Positions 24,187 to 37,531 of a DNA stretch of 64,000 bases are shown here, one piece after another; positions within the stretch are counted from its first letter, which is position 1; each line of letters starts with the position of its first letter. Position numbers and translations under genes: made by a program. The stretch is from contig CM069769.1 of the NCBI GenBank assembly GCA_036169595.1, positions 1,718,501 through 1,782,500 on the forward strand, in the 5' to 3' direction. The notes under the pieces were generated by a model. It did not search any database. It saw nothing but the letters and a program-made list of their open reading frames with translations, and was not told the DNA's origin. The stretch comes from Dictyostelium firmibasis (lineage: Eukaryota; Evosea; Eumycetozoa; Dictyosteliales; Dictyosteliaceae).

Positions 24187-24259
24187 TGGTTCTACTGAGA
24201 CTCGAACTCAGATTACAGGATTCAAAGTCCTGGGTGCTAACCAATTACACTATAAAACC
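24187..24259 (-). tRNA. tRNA-Gln(UUG), copy 3
   Basis: Same 73-nt tRNA on the minus strand, anticodon TTG. Its 5' side faces a family-U retroposon 40 bp away; its 3' side has the external B box and a TRE3 insertion. Confidence 0.95.
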
Positions 24260-24299
24260 TTTTATATATTTTAAAAAAAAAATAGCTAAAATTTGATAT

Positions 24300-24476
24300 G
24301 GGGTGGGGGCTTAGTGGTTTCACACAGAACAACACAGCCTCCATGGCCTTGGTTCAAGTCTTGGTCATACCACGAATTAACGTGGTCACAGAAAAAAAAA
24401 TTTAAAATAAAATAATTAATAAATAAAAACATGATTCGAACACATCCAATTGGATGAGGTTATTAAAAAAAAAAAA
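24300..24476 (+). mobile_element. tRNA-like retroposon, family U, copy 3
   Basis: Full-length element with a G-rich 5' end, GGGGGCTTAGTGGTTTCACA, B box GGTTCAAGTCTTGG, hairpin CCACGAATTAACGTGG, A/T-rich body, ATTCGAACACATCC, palindrome ATCCAATTGGAT, GAGGTTATT and A-run. The flanks TTGATAT (24293-24299 and 24477-24483) are a likely short target duplication. It lies 40 bp upstream of tRNA-Gln copy 3, antisense to it. Confidence 0.8.
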
Positions 24477-24520
24477 TTGATATTGAAAGGTCAATTTAAA
24501 AAAAAAAAAAAATATTGGAA

Positions 24521-24626
24521 GGTCATACGAAGAATTAAGGTCAAAAAAAAAAAAATTAAAATAATTAATAAAAATATAAACATTATTCGAACACATCCAA
24601 TTGCATGAGGTTATCATAAAAAAAAG
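24521..24626 (+). mobile_element. Family U, copy 4 (5'-truncated)
   Basis: Begins at GGTCATACGAAGAATTAAGG (the B-box 3' side and hairpin) and runs through ATTCGAACACATCCAATTGC to an A-run. ATATTGGAA flanks it exactly (24512-24520 and 24627-24635). 5' truncation with a target duplication is typical of target-primed reverse transcription. Confidence 0.8.
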
Positions 24627-24689
24627 ATATTGGAATTTAAAAAATATAAATATAAAAAAGATCACCCAATTTTAAAAAAAAGAAAAATA

Positions 24690-24840
24690 GAAGGAGCTGG
24701 AGTTATGGGCATTCCATTTTACATAGTAAGTCAGTGGTTAAATGTACCTGAACTTTAGTTCAACAGTACCTCATCATTGAGAGGAAGAGTTGAGAGCAGA
24801 CACGGTCGATTCTTTAAAGGTTCCCAGTGAGATGTTTCCC
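24690..24840 (+). other. Structured, G+C-richer island, candidate non-coding RNA
   Basis: About 150 bp of much higher G+C than the surroundings with no usable frame. It contains a strong stem-loop at 24744-24769 (GTACCTGAACT, TT, AGTTCAACAGTAC) followed by GAGAGGAAGAGTTGAGAGCA. It begins about 20 bp after ATCACCCAATTTT, which loosely resembles the CCCA-containing upstream element described for Dictyostelium small RNA genes. It could equally be debris of a retroelement. Confidence 0.25.
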
Positions 24841-26282
<1,442 letters not shown>

Positions 26283-26551
26283 ATGTCTCTTTTTAGTAAG
26301 TGTAAAATAAATAATAAAAAAAAAAAAAAAGATATATTAACATTTTTATTATTATCTTAAAAATAGAATGTTTGCAATCACTAAATTATGATAAATCTTT
26401 TATAAATGATAATTTAACTAAATATAATGATTCAATTAATATTATTGAATATAATCAAAATGAAATTAATGGTACCTATGTTAAAAATCCAAATAGTAGA
26501 TGGATTGGTTGGTCAATTTGTCCAACAAAAACATTTGAAAGAAAAAGATGA
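26283..26551 (+). CDS. Small spliced gene, 65 residues, unknown
   Basis: Exon 1 is 26283-26295 (13 nt, MSLF plus one base) with a perfect GTAAGT donor. Exon 2 is 26367-26551 after AAAATAG. The product reads MSLFKCLQSLNYDKSFINDN, then an Asn/Ile-rich middle and the end NPNSRWIGWSICPTKTFERK R. No signal peptide and no family recognised; the end has an aromatic/Cys cluster (RWIGWSIC). The splice restores a clean frame and the codon choice is Dictyostelium-like. Confidence 0.6.
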
Positions 26552-26753
26552 AAAAAAAACAAAAAAAAAAAAAACCACTTCAAGAACAAAATATTTAAAA
26601 AAAAAACAACAATTATAATAATAAAAAAAACAATTGATAATTTTTATATACAGTAATACTATTTTTTTTTATTTTAATTAATTTTAAAAAAATAATAATA
26701 AAAAATCTTTTTTTTTTTTTAAATCTATTTTTTTTTTTTTTTTTTTTTTAAAT

Positions 26754-27821
26754 CTAAAGAATACCTTTTTCTGTGAATTGTTCTTTTGAAACCCAATTAT
26801 CAGTTGTAGTAATTGATTTTGATGCACCAAACCAATTTGAATGTTTACGGTCTTTTGAGCAAATTATATTGATTTTATTATTTGATGTATTTAATTTTGA
26901 AATTTCTGATTCAAGACGTTCTTTGATACCATTGAACATTGAAGAACCACCTGATAAGATAATATTTGAAAATAAAGATTGATGATGTTTTTCATCGCAT
27001 TTCATAATTGATGAATAAGTAGAATTACAAAGACTATCAGTTGAATCGAAACCAATTAAAGATGGTCTAAAGAGTGGTTCTGGACAACCGTATAAGTAAC
27101 GTGCATCGATTTGAATATCAGATAAGCCAGGATATGAAAAGGATTGTTTTTTTGTGTTTACGGGCTTATCATAATCCATTTCAATGAATGAGTGTTTCTC
27201 TTTAATTTGACGTACTATTTGATGATCTGCAACAGTCGAAAAACTATAACCGTTTTGAAATAACAATGCTGCAAGGTACCCTGTTAGATTACGACCACCA
27301 AAGTCAACGGTAACAACAGAGTCTTTAATTATTGTACCATCAACGAATGGTACTATATTAATTGAATCATCACCCATATCTACAATTGTACCAGTTTTAT
27401 TACTTGGAGATAAATGGTCAAATGATAGCTTTTGTTGATTTGCAATCTTTATAGATGGTATATCATAAGTTTCAAACATAATCTCTGCCATTTTATTTCT
27501 ATTTTCATTGGTATTCATTGTTGTCTCTGTTAGAAATACCGAATGATATTGTGGTTCAACTCTTAATTTATAATAAAATGTATTTTCTATAAACTTCTCC
27601 ATATCTTCCCAATTACAAACTATGCCTGACTTTATTGGATATACTAATTTAGATGTACTAAATCTAGCAACTGCTTCTTTACCATAAAACAATTTATTAT
27701 CACCTTCTTTATTTGGATGACCAACAATTGTTAAACATTCAACACTTGGTGTAACTTCTCCTTCAAAACCACATTTTGTCCATCCTGATCCAAAATCAAT
27801 TATAATTTTTTTATCTGCCAT
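26754..27821 (-). CDS. Divergent actin-family protein
   Basis: Single exon, 355 residues, 20 shorter than conventional actin. It starts MADKKIIIDFGSGWTKCGFE (the phosphate-1 loop has IDFGSGWTKCG in place of DNGSGMCKAG). The actin core is recognisable in ETTMNTNENRNKMAEIMFET. The phosphate-2 region GTIVDMGDDSINIVPFVDG has Asp where actin has Gly-Val, and ILSGGSSMFNGIKERLESEI matches actin subdomain 3. The canonical RKCF C-terminus is absent. The Dictyostelium genome has a set of numbered divergent actins; this is one of them (possibly act33, from memory of the neighbourhood only). ATP binding may be weakened. Confidence 0.88.
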   Translation of the reverse strand: MADKKIIIDFGSGWTKCGFEGEVTPSVECLTIVGHPNKEGDNKLFYGKEAVARFSTSKLVYPIKSGIVCNWEDMEKFIENTFYYKLRVEPQYHSVFLTETTMNTNENRNKMAEIMFETYDIPSIKIANQQKLSFDHLSPSNKTGTIVDMGDDSINIVPFVDGTIIKDSVVTVDFGGRNLTGYLAALLFQNGYSFSTVADHQIVRQIKEKHSFIEMDYDKPVNTKKQSFSYPGLSDIQIDARYLYGCPEPLFRPSLIGFDSTDSLCNSTYSSIMKCDEKHHQSLFSNIILSGGSSMFNGIKERLESEISKLNTSNNKINIICSKDRKHSNWFGASKSITTTDNWVSKEQFTEKGIL

Positions 27822-28775
27822 TTTGAAATTTTCAGTTTATTATTAAAATTATACTATTAATAATAATTAAATTAATTAATTAATTTTTATAAAATTATAA
27901 AATAAAAAAAAATATTTAAATAAAAAAATAAGAAAAAAGTAAAATATTAAAATTTGTATAAATGTTTATTTATTTGTGGATATGTGTTAATTTTAATAAA
28001 ATTAAAAAAAAAAAAAAATTTAAAAAAAAAAAAAAAAAAATAATAATAACAATAATAAAAAAAAAAAAGAACCCTTTTTAAAAAATTGTTTTTTTTTTTT
28101 TTTTTCTTATTTAAATAATAATTATTAAAAAAAAAAAAAAAAAAAGGTGAATAAATCTTTTTCAATCTCAACAGAATTTTTTTTTTTTTATATAACCATC
28201 AAAGTGGGTTTCATTAAAATATAATTTTTATGTGTATGAATGGATATATTTAACCATCACTTTATTAAAATAAAATAAAAAAAGAATATATTTTTGGTGT
28301 GTGTGGAGAGGGGGGGGGGTGTGTGGTGGTTTGTTTTTTTTAAATTTTAAATTTTTTTTATTTTTTTAATAATTTTTTTTTTTAAAAAAAAGTTTTTTAT
28401 TGATTATAATCATTAAAATCAATCATGATTCGAGAGTCTCAGGTGGTATTTTTAGAAAAAAACTATAACTACCAATTTTTTCTATTTTTTTCTCTATTTT
28501 TTTCTATTTTTATTTTTTTTGCAAATTTTTAATTTTTTTTTTTTTAAAAATTTTTATTTGTGTGGTAAAATCATAACCCCAAACAATGTAATAATATGAC
28601 CATAATGAATTGTTCTCTTTTTTTTCATCGTTTTAACTTTCAAAAAAATTTAAAATTCCACCACCTAATAATTTCAAAATAAAAAAAGCTAAATATTATT
28701 ATTATTTTTTTTTATATTTTTTTATTAATTATTTTTATTTTTTTTGAGTGTATTATTTTATTTTTATAATTAAAC
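27822..28775. other. Intergenic between convergent-side neighbours
   Basis: A/T runs only, apart from a GT-rich patch with a run of ten G residues near 28303-28318. No gene or RNA is supported. Confidence 0.5.
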
Positions 28776-30553
28776 TTAATCAAGCTTTGAATATAATTTT
28801 TTAATCTCTGCTTCAAAATGTTTTTTAATTTCATGTCTTTTTAATTTGAATGATGGAGTCAATCTAATAAAAAAAATAATGAAAAAATTAAATTGTCAGT
28901 AAATATAATTATGCAAAATGATTAAAAAAAAGTGATAAAAAAATAAATACAAATTATTTTGATCAGAGAAGGCTTCTGGTGTTAAATGAATTGCTTTTGG
29001 AATTTCAAAACCGTGAAGACCAGATTTTTTGCAATTTTTAATGATATCATCCAATACCAATTTGTTGAATTCTTCATTTTTACAAATTTCTCCGAGGTCC
29101 TTGTCTGTTTTCTTTGAACCTGCCCATTCATGGCATGACTCTGGGTGTGGATGAATGATTGCAATGACGCATGATTTTTGTGATTCACCATAAATGCAAA
29201 CTTGTTCAACGTATTCACTCTTTACAACGATTGTTTCAATCTTTTCAACTGCAACATATTCACCTTGTGATAACTTAAAGATATTTTTCTTACGATCAAC
29301 TAAGGTTAGATAATGTATGTGTTAGAATATCATATTTTATCTATTATTAATATTATTATTATTTTTTTTTTTTTTAAAAAAAAAACTTTGGTTTAAATGA
29401 TACGAACTAATACTGAGACTACCATCACGATTCCAACGACCAATATCACCGGTGTGGAACCATCCATCTTTGAATTCATCTCTAGTTTTTTCATCATCCT
29501 TATAGTAACCACTTGAGATACTTGGGCCACGAAGACATACCTCACCAGTTTGAACCTCACCATTACTATCGTAACCCAATTCTGGTACATCAACCAATTT
29601 AATTTCATTACTGGCAAATGGTGGCCCAATTGTACCAACTGACTCATCATCTAATCTTTTACATGCGTCACCACCACAACCTTCACTTGCACCATAACCT
29701 TGAACAACACAACAACACATTACACTTTATTTTTTAAAAAAAAGAAAAAAAACTTGTTAACAATTTAAAATAAATAAATCATTATATAAATTTCAAACAT
29801 ACACTCTTAAAAATACTTCGGTATCAAAACTTAATGGAGCTGAACCAGATAGAATAACTCTAACTCTGCCACCCAATGCTTGTTTCACCTTTGAAAAAAA
29901 TACAAGATCCAAAATCTTTTCAATGATTGGTAATTTAAAGCCATGTTGAATTGATAGATACTTTAAATTGTAGGCGGCATTAAATAATGTACGAAGTGCA
30001 ACTGGTTTTTTGTTAATCTCTTTAAATACATTAGTTTTAATTCTTTCAAATACTATTTTTTTTGAGAAAAAAAAAAAAAAAAAAAAAGAGTTAGTGCAAT
30101 TATTTTTTTTGAATAAATAAATAAATGGATGAATAAAGGATTGTTCTTACCCCTTGGTACACCAATGAATAATGTTGGTGATAATTGTTTTACTTCAACT
30201 AAAATATTTGCGATATCGCCAGAGAAAATACCAATAGCAGCTCCGAAATGGAAAGCAGCCAAGATTACAACTCTTTCCAATACATGGGCATATGGTAAAT
30301 ATGAGTAATGAACATCAGTATCATAGACCTTTACGAAATCACTAACTGCACAAACAACTGATGTTAAATTCTTATGAGTGATCATAACACCTTTTGGTGG
30401 TCCAGTTGTACCGCTTGTATACATAATAGTTGTTAACGTATCTTGAGTTGGTGGTGTATGTTTATGTTTACCATTTGCTTCTTTGCCCTATAAAAAATAA
30501 AAATTAAATAAATAAATAAATAAATAAATAAAAATTAATTTTAATATTAATTT

Positions 30554-30587
<34 letters not shown>

Positions 30588-31584
30588 CATAAGGCAACAA
30601 CTACCTTTTTCATAATTTCATCATAAGTATATAAGGTTACACCCAATTCTTTAGCAGTGTTATAATATTCTTTATCAATTGGATCAAAACATATGATAGT
30701 TTTTAAAATCTTTACATGTTTGGCAATATCTAATGTCTTTTGTAAAGTGTCAGCAGAACAAAATGCTAAACCAATCTCAGCGTGTTCAGTTACATATGCT
30801 AAACTTTCAACACCTAATGTTTCATAAAATGAAACGATACAATTTGATTGAAGAAAACTTGCACTATGAACAATTAACCATTCCAATCTATTCTTACTAA
30901 AAATACCAACTTTACTTTTCTAAAGAAAAATAAAATAAAACAAAATAAAATAAAATAAATTAATACCACAATTATTAGAAAAGTGTGATTATCTATATTA
31001 ATTTTAAAAGACACATACTGGCTTCAAACCAATTTCGCATAAACCTTGTTGAAGAAGTTCACATCTTTCCAAATAGGTATTATAACTAATCCATTGAAAA
31101 TCACCTAAATTACCATTTGAATCTTTCTTTCTTTCTCCAAAACATTTTCTTTCTCCATATTTTTTACATGATTTCCTGATTTATCCAAAAAAAAAAAAAA
31201 TTAAAAAAATTTAAAATAAAAGGTAAAAATGATGGTGAGTAAAACCATATATAAAAACCCAAAGGAATAAAAAAAAAAAAAAAAAAACATACACCAAAGA
31301 ATCATAAAGAGTATAAATCTCATCATCTTCTAAAAATGAAATTAAATGATCAGAACATGCTGAAGTTCTTCTTATTCTACCTCCGTTTTCTGGTTTTTCA
31401 CCAATTTCTACCGTTTGACCAAATGGATGTTTACGTTTCCTTTAAATAAAATTTATTTGATTAATCATTAGGGGGATTATAGAGAAAAAAAAAAGGATTT
31501 AATTAATAATTACCAATTAAAAGCTAATAAACCTGATACAACCAATAAACCAACTGCTAACCAATTGTTTATCATTTTTTGCAT
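28776..31584 (-). CDS. fcsA: Long-chain fatty acyl-CoA synthetase
   Basis: Nine exons on the minus strand: 31584-31514, 31439-31293, 31175-31019, 30919-30605, 30487-30151, 30052-29803, 29724-29408, 29299-28951 and 28863-28776. All phases close, giving 676 residues. Residues 4-22 (MINNWLAVGLLVVSGLLAF) form a membrane anchor. The AMP-binding motif is YTSGTTGPPKG; further family blocks are ILSGSAPLS, GYGASEG, TGDIGRWNRDGSLSI and DRKKNIFKLSQGEYV. It activates fatty acids to acyl-CoA with ATP. D. discoideum has fcsA and fcsB; the symbol is my best recollection and the sequence alone does not separate the two. Introns are all short and A/T-only. Confidence 0.9.
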
Positions 31585-32154
31585 AAATATAATTTGAAAA
31601 ATATTTATTCTCTTTTTATTTTTTCTATTATTATTATTGTTATTTTATTTATTTTTTTTTTTTTGTTTTTTTTAATTTGAAAAATTTTAAAAAAAAAGCT
31701 ATTAAATTTACAGATAATAGATAATACAATTGCTTTAAAATTTAAATAACAACTCTATGAACAACAATTTTATAAATGAAAAAAAATTGCAAATTTTGAA
31801 TTATTAAAAAATAAAAAAAAATTAATAAAAATAAAAATTAAAAAAAAAAAAAAAAAAAAATGAAAATGTGTGATTCCAATAATTTATAAATAATTAAATT
31901 AAATTAATGAACAATTATTATAAATTTTTGTGTGAAAAATGAAAAAAAAAAAAAAAAAACAAAAAAACAAAAAAATAAAAAAATAAAAAAATAAAAAAGG
32001 GAAAACGAAAAAAACATCAATCAACTTTTAAATTATTCTTTGTATTATTTGTTAATTTCCCAAATGTTGCGATAAAACAACCATTTATGGTTTGTAACTG
32101 ATGTCATAAAATTTCTCCTAATTCGAAATTCGAGCAGGTGTTTTTTTCAAAAAT

Positions 32155-32194
<40 letters not shown>

Positions 32195-32573
32195 AAAACC
32201 CAACACTTAAAAAAAGGTTGTAAAATAGTCATCAAAGATATATATATATGGAGTTTGTACAAATATAATTTTTTATTTTATTTTTTCACTTTTTTTTTTT
32301 TTATGAAAAAAAAAAAAAAAAAAAATATGTGCGTATCACACATATGGTTTTACATTTTAATGATTGACTGAAATTTTATATTATGATTATTTGCAATTAT
32401 TTTATTATTACTGTTGATTATTTATTTCTTATTACTAATTATTTGTTTATTTGTTTATCTATTTTTTTTTTTTGAGGTTGATTTACTATTTTTATTTTTT
32501 CATTTTTTTTTTTTTTTTTTTTTACTTTTTTATTTCTAAAGAAACCAAAAAAAAAATAAAGGGTTTATGGTTT
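31585..32573. other. Intergenic, homopolymer-rich
   Basis: A-runs and T-runs of 20-35 nt and no credible frame. Probably 5' flank of the acyl-CoA synthetase gene and 3' flank of psmB2. Confidence 0.5.
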
Positions 32574-33167
32574 CTATTGTGGGGCATTAAAAGGTAAAAT
32601 TTTAATACCTTCAGCTGAAACAAATTTAAGGGTGTATTTCCCAGAGACTAAGAAACGAGTTTTTAATTCAGTAGTACATAAATTCATTAAATTGATACCT
32701 TCTTCGAGGGAAAGATCACATTTGTGATGACGATCCAATAAACCCAATAAGAAATAACTTGCATAGCCGTGACAACCGAAATTCAACTTTTGTAATGATC
32801 CTAAATAATCCATATAATAGAGTGATGCACCACCCTCGACCTCTTTGTCATAACCAGCCAAAATTAAATTGATAGAGTATGGATGACTTCTGATGGAGGT
32901 TGCCAATTCATTACGAATAAAATTTGCTGCTGCTGGTGTTGACATTGGATAACCGTTACGAAGAGAGTATAATTTAATATTCTTTGATATATATTCAGTG
33001 AATTGAACACGATCACCAGCTTCACCGGCTGATAATAATAATTTATGTCCATCAATCTCTAAAATTTTATCTTCATCATCTTTCATCTTTACAATCGAAT
33101 GGTTAACTGATGAATCAGCTAAACATAATACTCCACCTTTTACTTTAAATGCTAATAATGTCTCCAT
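32574..33167 (-). CDS. psmB2: Proteasome subunit beta type-2
   Basis: Single exon, 197 residues, the length of eukaryotic beta-2-type (PSMB2) subunits. It aligns end to end with that family: METLLAFKVKGGVLCLADSS, IVKMKDDEDKI, LLSAGEAGDRVQFTEYI, NGYPMSTPAAANFIRNEL, LILAGYDKEVEG, ASLYYMDYLGSL. PSMB2 is a non-catalytic beta subunit of the 20S core. Consistent with this, there is no propeptide and no N-terminal Thr nucleophile. The start is at the first ATG and aligns with the family start. Confidence 0.94.
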   Translation of the reverse strand: METLLAFKVKGGVLCLADSSVNHSIVKMKDDEDKILEIDGHKLLLSAGEAGDRVQFTEYISKNIKLYSLRNGYPMSTPAAANFIRNELATSIRSHPYSINLILAGYDKEVEGGASLYYMDYLGSLQKLNFGCHGYASYFLLGLLDRHHKCDLSLEEGINLMNLCTTELKTRFLVSGKYTLKFVSAEGIKILPFNAPQ

Positions 33168-34698
33168 TCTTTAATTTATATGAAAAAAAAAATATTTGTA
33201 TGTGTGTAATTTAATAAAAAAAATTTTTTAATTTTAAAAAAAAAAAAAAAAAAAATTAATTGAACTGAAAAAAAAAAAAATTGAAAAAAATTAAAAAAAA
33301 AAAAAAAAATTAATTTTTAAACTGTGATGTTCACAAAAAAAAAAAAAAAAAAAATTCCAATTAAAAAAAAAAAAAAATAATAATTTAATTCTGAAAAAAT
33401 ATACAATTAAAGAAAAAAAAAAAAAAAAAAAATTTACAATATACAACCAAACTCGAGCTGTAATAATTTTTTTTTTTTCCTCAGAAATTTTATAACCTAA
33501 AAAAAAAAATAAAAAAAATAAAAAAACTTCCATAAATTTTTTTTACATATTTCTATATATACATATATTTATTTTTATTTTTATTTTTTATTTTATTTTA
33601 TTTTATTTTTTTAAAAAAAAAACAAAAAAAAAAAAAGATACAGAAAAAAAAGAAAAAGAAAAAGAGATAGAGAAAAAGATTAAGAAAAAAACAATTTAAA
33701 AAAACAGAAAGAATAATAGAAAAAATATGGGTTTTTTATTTTTTTTTATAACTTACATGTGATTACAATGGTGGTGTATCTTCCTCCTTTATGTTGAAAA
33801 TAGGTTCATTCTCAACTTCAAATTTTGAGTTATTTTAGTTGCCAATAATACTGGTTTTTCTTCAAAAGTGGTACAATAGCCAAATTTTTTGGTAATTAAA
33901 ACCAACCAAGAAACTTTTTCCTAATTTATTTGTTGAAATATTTCGAAAAAAATGGTAAGAAAGTTCAAGGGTATAGTTTTTTTTTTTTCGAAAATGAAGA
34001 TGAACACTTCCTCCTTTTTCCCCTATATATGGACGTTTTGTATTATGGTAGTCATTAACTTTTTATTTGGATAATAAAAATAAAGATTTACTCAACGCAA
34101 GCATCTTGGATTTAAATTTTACATGGCCTAAAAAAAAAAGGTGATCTGTTAAAGCTTTATAAAATGTAGCTCTTTACTAAAAAATAATAAAATTTGGCAG
34201 AAAACTAATTATTCAATACATTCTGTAATCCTTTTACATTAAAGTATCAACAAAAAAAAAAAAAAACACAAATTTTTTTTTCAAAAAAACGAAATTTGTT
34301 GGCATCTTAATCTTAGTTATTTTTTTTTATTTTTTTTTTTTAAAATTTAAAAAATAGAATTTCGGTTTTTTTTTTTTTTTATAGGTAATATTAAGGTTAA
34401 GATGCCAGCAAAAGAATTGATTTCATCACCCATGGAATTAAAGAATTTTTTTTTTTTTTTAATTTTTTTAATTTTTCATTTTTATTTAAAATTTTTTTTG
34501 ATCGTTTTATTGATTTTTTTTTTTTTCAAAATTTTGCATTTCACTCCCATTCGTTTTTTTTTTTTTTTTTCATTAAAAACTTATTTGTGTTTAATTAATT
34601 AATAATTTATTTGAATACTTAAAAAAGGAAAAAAATTCTAAAATTAGAATTATTAAATATTACTAAATAAACCAAATAAATATAAAAACAAAGATAAA
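33168..34698. other. Intergenic with a minus-strand coding-like scrap and a hairpin
   Basis: Mostly A/T runs. At 33768-33900 the minus strand shows FGYCTTFEEKPVLLATK and, in another frame, NNSKFEVENEPIFNIKEEDT ending PPL and a stop, which suggests a frameshifted relic. A long imperfect inverted repeat lies at 34294-34321 and 34382-34410 (see findings). Confidence 0.4.
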
Positions 34699-34876
34699 AT
34701 GGGTGGTGATCATGGACACAGTCATGGAGACGAAGGAGGTTCATTTTACGTTCATTTAATTGCAGGTGCAGCAGCTGGTTTTGCAGAACATTGCGGAATG
34801 TATCCAATTGATACTATTAAGGTAAGTTCTATTTTATTAAGATCGCATTGAAACTTAATCTTGGAAAGTCCTAAAG

Positions 34877-34909
<33 letters not shown>

Positions 34910-35865
34910 AAAATACCAACCTAAATCCAATCATGATTATACATTGTATAATAAATATTAGACTCATATTCAAGCAATTAAACCTGGTATGACACAATCA
35001 TCATCATTACAAATAACCAAACATATTATACAACAACATGGTGTAACTGGTTTATTTAGAGGGTTGACAGCAGTTGCCGCAGGTGCTGCTCCATCTCATG
35101 CTGTACATTTTTCAATATACGAATTACTTAAATTTAAATTCATTGGCTCTGATGAAGATCATCATCCAGTTAAAGTTGGTATTGCAGGTGCTATTGCAAC
35201 TGTAAGTATTGGTTTTTTTTTTTTATAATTTTTCAATTTAATCTAATTAATGTATATAATTCTAATAGATATTTTTTTTTTTTTTTTGTTTTATTATTTA
35301 GATGACAAGTGAAGCAGTTGCATCACCAATGGATGTAGTTAAACAAAGATTACAATTACAAATAACAGATTATAAAGGATTAACAGATTGTACAAAGAGA
35401 ATTTGGGTGAAGGAAGGTATTAGAGGTTTCTATTCAGGTTATACTACAACATTGGTTATGAATGTACCATACAACATTGTATATTTTGCATCATATGAAA
35501 GTTTGAAAAAGATAATTCACCCATGGTTTAATAATAAAAATCAATCAGAGAGATCCTATCAATTAATTGATAATTTAGTTGCTGGTGGTGGTGCTGGTAT
35601 GTTAGCAGCTGCAGTAACAAATCCATTTGATGTAGTTAAAACTAGACTTCAAACTCAATCGGATTTAATTGCAAGTTCTGCAATCAATTCCGCTCATACA
35701 ATTAAACGTTATGGTGGTATGATGGATGCAATGAAAACAATTTGGGTTGAAGAAGGTATGGAAGGTTACTTAAGAGGTATGAAACCAAGAATGGTTTTCC
35801 ATTCAATGAGTTCTGCTATAGTTTGGTCTGTTTATGAATATTTCAAATTTATTCTTGGAGAATAA
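34699..35865 (+). CDS. mcfF: Mitoferrin (mitochondrial iron carrier)
   Basis: Three exons, 34699-34821, 34962-35201 and 35302-35865, coding for 308 residues, the usual mitochondrial carrier length. Three carrier signatures are present: PIDTIKTHIQ, SPMDVVKQRLQ and NPFDVVKTRLQ (Px[DE]xx[KR]). Six transmembrane helices are expected in the inner membrane. The sequences FYVHLIAGAAAGFAEHCGMY, ASPMDVVKQRLQL and MNVPYNIVYFASYE match mitoferrins, which import iron for haem and Fe-S synthesis. The N-terminus has a His-rich patch (GGDHGHSHGDEGG) that could bind metal (inference). Donors are both GTAAGT. Confidence 0.92.
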
Positions 35866-36555
<690 letters not shown>

Positions 36556-36885
36556 TTAGCTTGGATTTAAAAAATTATCAATACTCTTATCTAATTCTAT
36601 ATTACGTTGTTCATCTGTAATAATGTTTGTATTATCAAAACTTGTATCTATTAAAGTATTATTACTATTATTTAAAATATCAATATTATTTGGTTTTGTA
36701 TTATTATTATTATTATTATTTCTTAATGTTGGTGTTAAACTTGCACTTGGAGAGGACGCTGAAACTGTAAGTGGTTGAGTTACAGATATTTTATTTCCTA
36801 TTTGTATTCCTGCAGGTGTTGGCGATTTATTGGGTGTAAGTGAAGAAGTTGATGATTTTAATGAGGTTGTTGTTGATTGTTGTTC

Positions 36886-36925
<40 letters not shown>

Positions 36926-37309
36926 AATAGTAGTAGTTGTTTTGATTGTAACATATAGGTATTTAATGAAAAATAACTATCTTCCTCTTCAGAGATACCT
37001 TCATCGAATGGTTTCTTCTTTGATGATAATTTATCGAATTGTGAATCTAATTCATCTAAAAAGTTTGTTGGTGATTGTGGTTGATTTTTTGTATCTGTGG
37101 ATTGATTAAACATTCCTTTGGATACTACTTGAATGTGTGTAAAATAAATCTTCCAAAATTTTTCATCATTCATCACTGATGGACACATTTGAAATCTTAA
37201 ATCATTTAATGGTTTAACTATTTCTAATATCTTTTCTACATGTTTTTTTTGAATTTTTGTCATTTTAAGTGCTAAATAATAGTATATACAATTAATTGGT
37301 TGGTGGTCA

Positions 37310-37355
<46 letters not shown>

Positions 37356-37531
37356 ATACAAGGATCTTTTAAAGTTTGAAAAGGAAAATCTTTAAAAGAT
37401 TCAGGGAATTTAGATATATTATCAACTAATTGTATTAACTCTTCTGTAATTCCTAATTCCTCTCTTTCTTTAGTTTCTTCATCATCATTATTTATTACTG
37501 GTGCCCATATCTTTTTAAATGCATTTAACAT
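36556..37531 (-). CDS. BSD-domain protein
   Basis: Two exons, 37531-37360 and 37271-36556, 295 residues. The BSD domain spans the splice: LGITEELIQLVDNISKFPES, FKDFPFQ in exon 1, then KKHVEKILEIVKPLNDLRFQ, MCPSVMNDEKFWKIYFTHIQ in exon 2 (the conserved FWxxYF is present). This start and spacing resemble the BSDC1/synapse-associated BSD group rather than the TFIIH p62 type. The C-terminal half is low complexity: poly-Gln from CAA repeats at 36884-36930, Ser/Thr/Pro and Asn. Binding partners are unknown. The donor is GTATGT. Confidence 0.83.

Noticed and set aside
24690-24840. RNase P/MRP or spliceosomal RNA
   Set aside because: GGAAGAG-type words are present, but the paired conserved regions and snRNA signatures I looked for are not, so no RNA class is assigned.
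28290-28330. G-quadruplex from the G-run near 28303
   Set aside because: There is one long G run with GT flanks and not four separated G tracts; a slippage-type homopolymer is the simpler reading.
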